Assembly (NCBI RefSeq): GCF_000497445.1
Contig: NZ_CM002285.1
Coordinates: forward strand, 2,943,935 to 2,956,190
Direction: 5' to 3'
Source of the DNA: Streptomyces roseochromogenus subsp. oscitans DS 12.976
GTDB lineage: Bacteria > Actinomycetota > Actinomycetes > Streptomycetales > Streptomycetaceae
DNA length: 12,256 nt
In this document: one piece after another, positions 1 through 6,135 of the stretch
Numbering within the stretch: the stretch's first letter is position 1
Layout: each line of letters opens with the position of its first letter
Position numbers and translations under genes: made by a program
Notes under the pieces: generated by a model
The model's input: the letters and a program-made list of their open reading frames with translations, nothing else
Told to the model about the DNA's origin: nothing
Databases searched by the model: none

Positions 1-1
1 G

Positions 2-1684
2 GCGACCCGGCTGGTCGAGGAGGCCGACCGGCGCGCCACCGAGATGGTCTCCGCCGCCGAGCTCCACGCCCAGCAGGTACGGGACTCCGTCGCCGGGCTG
101 CACGAGCAGGCGCAGGAGGAGGTCACCGGGCTGCGCTCGGCCGCCGAGCACGCCGCGGACCGTACGAGGCGGGAGGCCGAGGAGGAGGCGGACCGGGTCC
201 GCGCCGACGCCTACGCCGAGCGGGAGCGGGCGAGCGAGGACGCCTCGCGGATCCGGCGCCAGGCGAACGAGGAGACGGAGGCCGCCAAGGCGCTGGCCGA
301 GCGTACGGTCGCGGAGGCGATCGCGGAGGCCGAGCGGCTGCGCGCGGACACGTCCGAGTACGCCCAGCGGGTGCGCACGGAGGCCTCGGACGCGCTCGCC
401 GAGGCCGACCAGGCAGCGGCCCGCACCCGGGCGGACGCCCGCGAGGACGCCAACCGCATCCGCTCGGACGCGGCGACCCAGGCCGACACCCTCATCACCG
501 AGGCCCGTAACGAGGCCGAGCGGCTCACGACCGAGACGGCCGCCGAGACCGACCGGGTGCGCACGGAGGCGCTGACCGAGGCCGAGCGGCTGCAGACGGA
601 GACCGCCGCCGAGGCCGAGCGGGTGCGCACCGAGTCCCTGACCGAGGCGGACCGGGTGCGCGCGGAGGCCCGGGCGGCCGCCGAGCAGCTCGTCGGCGAC
701 GCCACCGGCGAGGCCGAGCGGCTGCGCGCCGAGGCCGCCGAGACCGTCGGCTCGGCCCAGCAGCACGCCGAGCGGGTGCGGGCGGAGGCCGAGCGGCTCA
801 AGGCGGACGCGGAGGCAGAGGCCGAACGGCTCGTCAGCTCCGCGCGCGAGGAGTCCGAGCGGGCCCTGGACGAGGCCCGCAAGGACGCCAACAAGCGGCG
901 TTCGGAGGCGGCCGAGCAGGTCGACACGCTCATCACCGAGACCACGGCCGAGGCGGACAAGCTGCTCGGCGAGGCGCAGCAGCAGGCGCTGAAGACCACC
1001 GCGGACGCCGAGTCGCAGGCCGACACGATGGTCGGCGTGGCCCGCAGCGAGGCCGAGCGGATCGTCTCCGAGGCGACCGTCGAGGGCAACTCGCGGGTGG
1101 AGAAGGCCCGTACGGACGCCGACGAACTGCTGGTCGGTGCGCGCCGGGACGCGACCGCCATAAGGGAGCGCGCGGAGGAGCTGCGCGACCGCATCACCAG
1201 CGAGATCGAGGAGCTGCACGAGCGGGCCCGCCGCGAGGCCGCCGAGACGATGAGGTCCACGGGCGACCGCTGTGACGCGCTCATCAAGGCCGCCGAGGAG
1301 CAGCTGGAGAAGGCCGAGGCGAAGGCCAAGGAGCTGGTGTCGGAGGCCAACTCCGAGGCGGGCAAGGTGCGTATCGCCGCCGTCAAGAAGGCGGAGGGGC
1401 TGCTCAAGGAGGCCGAGCTGAAGAAGGCCAGCCTCGTCAAGGAGGCCGAGGAGCTCAAGGCCGAGGCGATCCGCGAGGCCCGGCGCACGGTCGAGGAGGG
1501 CAAGCGCGAGCTGGAGATCCTGGTGCGCCGGCGCGAGGACATCAACGCCGAGATCTCCCGTGTCCAGGACGTCCTGGAGGCGTTGGAGTCCTTCGAGGCC
1601 CCGTCGGCCGCCAAGGACGGCGGAGTCAAGGCCGGTGCGACGGTGGGTGCCCCCCGTTCGGGTGGCAAGTCGTCAGAGGGCTAG
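2..1684 (+). CDS. scy: Scy polarity scaffold coiled-coil protein (5' partial)
   Basis: The frame is open from base 2 to the TAG at 1682-1684, giving 560 residues; the N-terminus lies outside the window. Almost the whole visible part is Ala/Glu/Arg-rich coiled coil without helix breakers. It has recurrent AERVR-, EADRVRAEA- and AERLRAEA-type segments and repeated DTLITE-type blocks at about residues 162 and 308, with variants at 341, 374 and 425. The C-terminus (about 502-530) carries REL-x5-RRRxDINA, also present in FilP, then a short flexible Gly/Ser/Lys tail. Known for the family: Scy is a long coiled-coil protein of heptad/hendecad repeats that assembles with DivIVA and FilP at Streptomyces hyphal tips and controls tip number. 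It is identified by composition, the shared C-terminal motif and filP immediately downstream. The methionine at base 44 is only an internal codon, not the start. Confidence 0.9.
   Translation, partial: ATRLVEEADRRATEMVSAAELHAQQVRDSVAGLHEQAQEEVTGLRSAAEHAADRTRREAEEEADRVRADAYAERERASEDASRIRRQANEETEAAKALAERTVAEAIAEAERLRADTSEYAQRVRTEASDALAEADQAAARTRADAREDANRIRSDAATQADTLITEARNEAERLTTETAAETDRVRTEALTEAERLQTETAAEAERVRTESLTEADRVRAEARAAAEQLVGDATGEAERLRAEAAETVGSAQQHAERVRAEAERLKADAEAEAERLVSSAREESERALDEARKDANKRRSEAAEQVDTLITETTAEADKLLGEAQQQALKTTADAESQADTMVGVARSEAERIVSEATVEGNSRVEKARTDADELLVGARRDATAIRERAEELRDRITSEIEELHERARREAAETMRSTGDRCDALIKAAEEQLEKAEAKAKELVSEANSEAGKVRIAAVKKAEGLLKEAELKKASLVKEAEELKAEAIREARRTVEEGKRELEILVRRREDINAEISRVQDVLEALESFEAPSAAKDGGVKAGATVGAPRSGGKSSEG
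446..505 (+). repeat. Scy internal coiled-coil repeat block, copy A
   Basis: Twenty codons reading DAN-RIRSD-x4-ADTLITEA. The block recurs at 884-943 as DAN-KRRSE-x4-VDTLITET, exactly 438 bp (146 residues) downstream. It is a protein-level repeat inside scy and also a possible substrate for recombination. Confidence 0.6.
884..943 (+). repeat. Scy internal coiled-coil repeat block, copy B
   Basis: Second copy of the DAN...DTLITE block. Shorter relatives follow: the anchor Asp codons lie at 923, 1022, 1121 and 1274, so the spacings are 33, 33 and 51 residues. These are sums of hendecads and heptads (3x11, and 4x11+7), as expected from the mixed 51-residue periodicity I recall being described for Scy and FilP. 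Confidence 0.55.
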
Positions 1685-1711
1685 CGCAGGAGGCACGTTC
1701 CGGTGTCTTCT

Positions 1712-1745
1712 GGGGGCTTTGCCCCACTCTTTTGGCAAGCCCCCC
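1712..1745 (+). terminator. Hairpin downstream of scy, possible terminator
   Basis: GGGGGCTTTGCC (1712-1723) can pair with GGCAAGCCCCC (1734 onward) with a one-base bulge around a 10-nt loop. A smaller alternative, GGGGC-TTT-GCCCC (1713-1725), uses the same left arm, so two mutually exclusive folds exist. There is no real U tract, which is usual for Streptomyces terminators. It begins 27 bp after the scy stop and would separate scy from the filP promoter. Confidence 0.5.
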
Positions 1746-1801
1746 GGCCATCCGCCACCCGAAAGAGGTCTCATTCTCCAGATCAAACACGTATCCGCTC
1801 G

Positions 1802-1828
1802 ATGACACACCGCTTCGGCCCCTAGGAT
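1802..1828 (+). promoter_or_regulatory. Candidate filP promoter
   Basis: ATGACA (1802-1807; 5 of 6 matches to TTGACA) lies 15 bp before TAGGAT (1823-1828), a good Streptomyces housekeeping-type -10 box. The spacer is short of the ideal 17-18 bp. A start near 1835 would leave a leader of about 34 nt containing the AGGAA ribosome site at 1860-1864, five bases before the filP ATG. This suggests that filP can be transcribed independently of scy. Confidence 0.45.
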
Positions 1829-1868
1829 TCCCCCTATCACCTCACCGGTCTCATTCGACAGGAACCCC

Positions 1869-2804
1869 ATGAGCGACACTTCCCCCTACGGCTTCGAGCT
1901 TGTGCGGCGTGGGTACGACCGCGCTCAGGTGGACGAACGTATCTCCAAGCTCGTCTCCGACCGTGACAGCGCTCTCGCCCGCATCACCGCCCTGGAGAAG
2001 CGCATCGAGGAGCTCCACCTCGAAACGCAGAACGCCCAGGCTCAGGTCACCGACGCCGAGCCGTCGTACGCGGGTCTCGGCGCGCGGGTCGAGAAGATCC
2101 TGCGCCTGGCCGAGGAAGAGGCCAAGGAGCTGCGTGAGGAGGCCCGGCGGGCGGCCGAACAGCACCGCGACCTCGCCGAGTCGTCGGCTCAGCAGGTCCG
2201 TAACGACGCCGAGACCTACGCCGCGGAGCGCAAGGCCAAGGCCGAGGACGAGGGCGTCCGGATCGTCGAGAAGGCGAAGGCCGACGCCGCCGGGCTGCGT
2301 GCCGAGGCGCAGAAGGACGCGCAGTCCAAGCGCGAGGAGGCGGACGCCCTCTTCGAGGAGACCCGCGCCAAGGCCGCGCAGGCCGCCGCCGACTTCGAGA
2401 CGAACCTCGCCAAGCGCCGCGAGCAGTCCGAGCGTGACCTGGCCTCGCGTCAGCAGAAGGCCGAGAAGCGGCTCGCGGAGATCGAGCACCGCGCCGAGCA
2501 GCTCCGCCTGGAGGCGGAGAAGCTGCGCACGGACGCCGAGCGCCGCGCCCGCCAGACGGTGGAGACGGCACAGCGCCAGGCCGAGGACATCGTGGCCGAC
2601 GCCAACGCCAAGGCGGACCGCATCCGTTCGGAATCCGAGCGCGAGCTCGCCGCGCTGACCAACCGCCGTGACTCGATCAACGCCCAGCTGACGAACGTCC
2701 GGGAGATGCTGGCGACGCTGACGGGCGCCGCTGTGGCTGCCGCCGGTACGCCGGGGGACGACGAGCCCATCTCTCGTGGGGTGCCGGCGCAGCAGACCCG
2801 GTGA
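1869..2804 (+). CDS. filP: FilP intermediate-filament-like cytoskeletal protein
   Basis: 311 residues, close to the length I remember for FilP of S. coelicolor. The ATG follows an AGGAA ribosome site at 1860-1864. Residues 9-22 (FELVRRGYD...QVD) resemble the N-terminal membrane/pole-recognition motif of DivIVA. A first short coil runs to about residue 60. A breaker with AEPSYAGLG follows, then RVEKILRLAEEEA, and a long Ala/Glu/Lys/Arg coiled coil to about 285. REL-x5-RRDSINA at 258-272 matches the C-terminus of Scy; the last 25 residues are disordered. Known: FilP forms filaments without cofactors, interacts with DivIVA and Scy, and gives mechanical support to the tip-proximal hypha. It lies 184 bp downstream of scy, with a hairpin and a promoter-like element in the gap. 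Confidence 0.93.
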   Translation: MSDTSPYGFELVRRGYDRAQVDERISKLVSDRDSALARITALEKRIEELHLETQNAQAQVTDAEPSYAGLGARVEKILRLAEEEAKELREEARRAAEQHRDLAESSAQQVRNDAETYAAERKAKAEDEGVRIVEKAKADAAGLRAEAQKDAQSKREEADALFEETRAKAAQAAADFETNLAKRREQSERDLASRQQKAEKRLAEIEHRAEQLRLEAEKLRTDAERRARQTVETAQRQAEDIVADANAKADRIRSESERELAALTNRRDSINAQLTNVREMLATLTGAAVAAAGTPGDDEPISRGVPAQQTR

Positions 2805-2837
2805 CTTCGGTTCGTGGGTAACCGCGGGCCGGCTGTG

Positions 2838-2904
2838 GCCGGTCGCGCCCACGCGGCGGAGCCGCATATCCAGCACAGCCCCGCGCCCCTTCGGGCGCGC
2901 TGTG
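2838..2904. repeat. Intergenic palindrome-rich element resembling a dispersed Streptomyces repeat
   Basis: This GC-rich stretch between filP and the ABC genes contains two compact hairpins. The first is GCGGC-GGA-GCCGC (2853-2865). The second is CACAGC/GCTGTG (2874-2879 with 2899-2904) enclosing GCGCCC-loop-GGGCGC (2883-2888 with 2893-2898). From memory, very similar intergenic sequences (TCGCGCCCACGCGGCGG..., then ACAGCCCCGCGCCCCT) recur many times in Streptomyces chromosomes. I could not run the search that would confirm this. Confidence 0.45.
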
Positions 2905-2936
2905 GAGCCCCCTGTCCTCAAGTGGCAGGGGGCTTC
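2904..2936 (+). terminator. Hairpin terminator after filP
   Basis: AGCCCCCTG (2906-2914) pairs perfectly with CAGGGGGCT (2926-2934) around an 11-nt loop. The stem extends to 11 pairs with one G-U. It starts 100 bp after the filP stop, and its right arm overlaps the candidate -35 box of the next gene, so termination and the following promoter share sequence. Confidence 0.65.
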
Positions 2937-2951
2937 GGCTCGTCTTAGCGT
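2922..2951 (+). promoter_or_regulatory. Candidate leaderless promoter of the first ABC ATPase gene
   Basis: GTGGCA (2922-2927; 4 of 6 to TTGACA), an 18-bp spacer, then TAGCGT (2946-2951). Only six bases separate the -10 box from the ATG at 2958, so the transcript would start on or next to the A of the start codon. No Shine-Dalgarno sequence is visible upstream of the ATG, which fits a leaderless mRNA. The -35 box lies in the loop and right arm of the filP terminator hairpin. Confidence 0.55.
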
Positions 2952-2957
2952 GGCCGC

Positions 2958-3917
2958 ATGATCGAGCTGGAGGGGCTGACCAAGCGGTACGGCGACAAGG
3001 TCGCGGTCGACCGTCTCACCTGCGCCGTGCGGCCCGGCATCGTGACCGGGTTTCTCGGGCCCAACGGCGCCGGGAAGTCCACGACCATGCGGATGATCCT
3101 GGGGCTCGATCACCCCACCGCCGGCGACGTCCGGATCGACGGCAAGCACTACGCGCAGCTGAAGGACCCGCTGACGTACATCGGCGCGCTGCTGGACGCC
3201 AAGGACGTGCACGGCGGGCGCAGCGCCTGCAACCACCTGCTGTGTCTCGCGCAGAGCAACGGGATCCCGAAGCGCCGGGTGGCGGAGGTGCTGGACACCG
3301 TCGGGCTCAGCGCGGTGGCACGCAAGAAGGCCAAGGGGTTCTCGCTGGGCATGGGGCAGCGGCTGGGAATAGCCGCGGCGCTGCTCGGGGATCCGCGGAT
3401 CCTGATGTTCGACGAGCCGGTGAACGGGCTCGACCCGGAGGGCATCCACTGGATCCGGAACCTGATGAAATCCCTGGCCGCGCAGGGCCGCACGGTGTTC
3501 GTGTCCAGTCACCTGATGAGCGAGATGGCGCTGACCGCCGACCACCTGGTGGTCATCGGGCAGGGACGGCTGCTCGCGGACACCTCCATGCCCGACTTCA
3601 TCCGGCAGAACTCGCGGTCGTACGTGCGGATCCGCTCCCCGCAGCGCGAGCGGCTGCTCGATGTGCTGCACGAGGGCGGGATCACGGTCGTGGAGGCGGG
3701 TGGCGGGGTGCTGGAGGTGGACGGCGACAAGGCCGGGCAGATCGGTGAGCTGGCCGCCCGGCACGGGATCGTGCTGCACGAACTGAGCCCGCAGCGGGCC
3801 TCGCTGGAGGAGGCGTTCATGCAGCTGACGGCGGAGTCGGTGGAGTACCACGCGCATGCCGCCCCCGAACCCGCCCCGCAGGACTGGGGCGCCGGCTGGA
3901 AGGGACATGAGGGATGA
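2958..3917 (+). CDS. ABC-2 type transporter ATP-binding protein, first pair
   Basis: 319 residues. The nucleotide-binding domain is complete: Walker A GPNGAGKST (34-42), signature SLGMGQ (129-134), Walker B ILMFDE (148-153), D-loop GLD (157-159) and H-loop His185. After the IGALL segment the usual Q-loop Gln is Asp80. The signature is the degenerate SLGMGQ form common in drug and antibiotic exporter ATPases of the DrrA/BcrA type. Residues 210-295 form the accessory C-terminal domain of that group. The stop overlaps the next start by ATGA at 3914-3917, so it should be co-translated with the permease. It would energise export of an unknown substrate; nothing in the sequence names it. Confidence 0.9.
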   Translation: MIELEGLTKRYGDKVAVDRLTCAVRPGIVTGFLGPNGAGKSTTMRMILGLDHPTAGDVRIDGKHYAQLKDPLTYIGALLDAKDVHGGRSACNHLLCLAQSNGIPKRRVAEVLDTVGLSAVARKKAKGFSLGMGQRLGIAAALLGDPRILMFDEPVNGLDPEGIHWIRNLMKSLAAQGRTVFVSSHLMSEMALTADHLVVIGQGRLLADTSMPDFIRQNSRSYVRIRSPQRERLLDVLHEGGITVVEAGGGVLEVDGDKAGQIGELAARHGIVLHELSPQRASLEEAFMQLTAESVEYHAHAAPEPAPQDWGAGWKGHEG

Positions 3918-4684
3918 CGGCCGTCCAGGTCATCCGGTCCGAGTGGACCAAGATCCGTTCGGTGGCCTCCACGGTGTGGACGCTGTCGCTGGCCGTGGTC
4001 GTCACCATCGCCCTCGGGATGCTCATCTCGGCGCTCTCGCGGAGCCAGTTCGACTCGATGCCGGTGCCGGACCGGCTGGCGTTCGATCCGACGTACGTGT
4101 CCTTCGCGGGGATGAGCCTCGGTCAGCTCGCCATGATCGTGTTCGGTGTGCTGGTCGTCTCCAACGAGTACAGCACCGGCATGATCCGGGTCTCGCTGGC
4201 CGCCGTACCGCAGCGCGCCACCTTCCTGTTCAGCAAGATCGCGGTGGCCACCGGGCTCGCCCTGGTGGTCGGCATCTGCACGAGTTTCGCCGCGTTCTTC
4301 CTCGGGCAGGCGATGCTCGGCCCGCACCAGGCGCGGATCGGCGACCCCGGTGTGCTGCGCGCGGTGCTCGGCGGCGGGCTGTACATGACGCTGATCGCGA
4401 TGTTCTCCATGGGCGTCGCCGCGATGCTGCGCTCGCCGATGCTGTCGCTCGGCACCCTGATGCCGTTCTTCTTCCTGATCTCCAACATCCTCGGCAGTGT
4501 GGACGCCACGAAGAAGATCGGCCGGTTCCTGCCGGACCAGGCGGGCAGCCGGATCATGCAGGTGGTGCCGAGGGCCGACGACGTACCGTACGGGCCCTGG
4601 GGCGGGCTCGGGATCATGGTGCTGTGGGTGATCGCCGCGCTGGCCGGCGGATACGTCCTCCTCCAGCGCAGGGACGCCCAGTAG
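3914..4684 (+). CDS. ABC-2 type transporter permease, first pair
   Basis: 256 residues with about six hydrophobic segments: near 21-42, 67-86, 108-131, 146-168, 172-191 and 230-250. The N-terminus SEWTKIRSVASTVWTL (9-24) and the SNEYSTGMIR segment just after the second helix are features of ABC-2 permeases, and both recur in the second permease of this window. The ATG overlaps the ATPase stop by four bases, and GAGGG just before it can serve as ribosome site. It is an integral membrane partner of the upstream ATPase, probably forming a dimeric channel. The C-terminus LLQRRDAQ parallels LLQKRDV of the second permease. Confidence 0.88.
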   Translation: MTAVQVIRSEWTKIRSVASTVWTLSLAVVVTIALGMLISALSRSQFDSMPVPDRLAFDPTYVSFAGMSLGQLAMIVFGVLVVSNEYSTGMIRVSLAAVPQRATFLFSKIAVATGLALVVGICTSFAAFFLGQAMLGPHQARIGDPGVLRAVLGGGLYMTLIAMFSMGVAAMLRSPMLSLGTLMPFFFLISNILGSVDATKKIGRFLPDQAGSRIMQVVPRADDVPYGPWGGLGIMVLWVIAALAGGYVLLQRRDAQ

Positions 4685-4770
4685 ACCATCCCGTCACGCA
4701 GCGTAGTCGTCTGACTTTACTCACTTTTGGGCGGAACCGTCAGCGCCTCGATATCCTCCTAACCCTTACG

Positions 4771-4784
4771 GGGGCGTGCGCCCC
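4771..4784 (+). other. Small hairpin between the two ABC pairs
   Basis: GGGGC-GTGC-GCCCC: a five-pair stem with a four-base loop, about 85 bp after the first permease stop and 32 bp before the second ATPase start. It is too short to call a terminator with confidence. The segment before it (about 4709-4757) is relatively AT-rich for this genome and holds TTGGGC (4727-4732) 19 bp upstream of TATCCT (4752-4757), a weak promoter candidate for the second pair. Confidence 0.3.
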
Positions 4785-4815
4785 GCTGTCCTGAACCTTT
4801 CGATGGGTGCGGAGC

Positions 4816-6135
4816 ATGATCGAGGCTGTCGGCCTGACCAAGCGCTACGGCGACAAGACCGCCGTGTACAACCTTTCCTTCCAGGTGCGGCCCGGCGCCG
4901 TCACCGGCTTCCTCGGGCCGAACGGCTCGGGCAAGTCGACGACGATGCGGATGATCCTCGGGCTGGACAACCCGACGGCCGGGTCGGTGACGATCGGCGG
5001 CTACCCCTACCGCAAGCTGCCCAACGCCCCCCGCCAGGTCGGCGCGCTGCTCGACGCCAAGGCCGTGCACGGCGGCCGCAGTGCCCGCAACCACCTGCTG
5101 AGCCTCGCCCAGCTGTCGGGCATCCCGGCCCGGCGCGTGGACGAGGTGCTGGGCGTGGTCGGCCTGCAGGACGTGGCGAAGAAACGATCCAAGGGCTTCT
5201 CGCTCGGCATGGGCCAGCGTCTCGGCATCGCCGCCGCGCTGCTCGGCGACCCGCAGGTGCTGCTGTTCGACGAGCCGGTCAACGGCCTCGACCCCGAGGG
5301 CATCCTCTGGGTCCGCAACCTGATGAAGGCGCTCGCGGCCGAGGGCCGTACGGTCTTCGTGTCCTCGCACCTGATGAGCGAGATGGCGCTGACCGCCGAC
5401 CACCTCATCGTGATCGGGCGCGGCCAGCTGCTCGCCGACATGAGCGTGAAGGACTTCATTTCGGCCAACTCCGCCGACTTCGCGCGCGTGCGCACCCCGG
5501 ACACCGAGCCGCAGCTGCGCGAGAAGCTCGGCAGCGCGCTCGCCGAGGCGGGCGGCCACGTCCTGCCGGAACAGGACGGCGCGCTGCGGGTGACCGGGCT
5601 GCCGCTGCCCCGGATCTCCGACGTCGCGCACGAGGCGGGCGTCCGGCTGTGGGAGCTGTCCCCGCACCAGGCCTCGCTGGAGGAGGCGTACATGCGGATG
5701 ACGCAGGGCGCGGTGGACTACCGCTCGACCGTCGACCAGAGAGCAGGCCTGCAGCAGCCCCTGCCGCCCGGCGCCCAGCCGCCCGTGCCGGTGCCCGGCC
5801 AGGGCCAGCCCGACTGGTACGCCCCGCCGCCGCCCCAGCAGGGCGGCCAGCCGTTCGCGATGCCGGCCACCGGTCCCTACGACGGCGCCCAGGCGCCCGT
5901 CTACGGCGCCCCCGGCACCCCGGGCGCCGCCGCCCCCAACCCGTACGCCCAGCAGGCCCCCCAGGCCCCGCACGCGCAGCAGCAGGCTCCTCAGGCCCCG
6001 CAAGGGCATCCGGCCGCTCCGGCCGCCGTGGCTCCGCCCGCACCCCACCAGGCGCCCACAGCCACTCCCCCGGCCGCCGTACCCGCTCCCGCTCCCGCTC
6101 CCGCCGACCTGACCAAGCCCGAGGACGCCCGATGA
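4816..6135 (+). CDS. ABC-2 type transporter ATP-binding protein, second pair, with Pro/Gln/Ala-rich tail
   Basis: 439 residues from ATG 4816. This start is chosen because the protein then begins MIE...GLTKRYGDK exactly like the first ATPase; an in-frame GTG at 4807 would add three residues, and the ribosome site is unclear either way. Motifs sit at the same residue numbers as in the paralogue: Walker A GPNGSGKST 34-42, Asp80 instead of the Q-loop Gln, SLGMGQ 129-134, FDE in Walker B, and SSH for the H-loop. Unlike the paralogue it continues for about 135 residues after position 305. This tail is rich in Pro, Gln and Ala, with runs such as APAPAPAPAD, and is presumably disordered and cytoplasmic. 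The stop overlaps the second permease by ATGA at 6132-6135. Substrate unknown. Confidence 0.9.
   Translation: MIEAVGLTKRYGDKTAVYNLSFQVRPGAVTGFLGPNGSGKSTTMRMILGLDNPTAGSVTIGGYPYRKLPNAPRQVGALLDAKAVHGGRSARNHLLSLAQLSGIPARRVDEVLGVVGLQDVAKKRSKGFSLGMGQRLGIAAALLGDPQVLLFDEPVNGLDPEGILWVRNLMKALAAEGRTVFVSSHLMSEMALTADHLIVIGRGQLLADMSVKDFISANSADFARVRTPDTEPQLREKLGSALAEAGGHVLPEQDGALRVTGLPLPRISDVAHEAGVRLWELSPHQASLEEAYMRMTQGAVDYRSTVDQRAGLQQPLPPGAQPPVPVPGQGQPDWYAPPPPQQGGQPFAMPATGPYDGAQAPVYGAPGTPGAAAPNPYAQQAPQAPHAQQQAPQAPQGHPAAPAAVAPPAPHQAPTATPPAAVPAPAPAPADLTKPEDAR

Noticed and set aside
211..1668. Long antisense open frame of 485 codons opposite scy
   Set aside because: It is Ser/Ala/Arg-rich with no domain pattern, and is the mirror of the repeated GCC/GAG/CGG codons of scy; typical high-GC shadow.
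1851..3908. 685-codon antisense frame over filP and the first ABC ATPase gene
   Set aside because: Its composition (Arg, Leu, Gly, His) and lack of motifs mark it as a shadow of two clear genes on the other strand.
4804..4818. Shine-Dalgarno GGAG for ATG 4816
   Set aside because: GGAG at 4811-4814 is only one base from the ATG, too close to act, so the translation signal of the second ATPase remains unresolved.
4776..6131. Upstream extension of the second permease frame through the second ATPase gene
   Set aside because: The extension encodes low-complexity Arg/Pro/Ala sequence, while the other frame holds a full ABC ATPase. The permease starts at the ATGA overlap.
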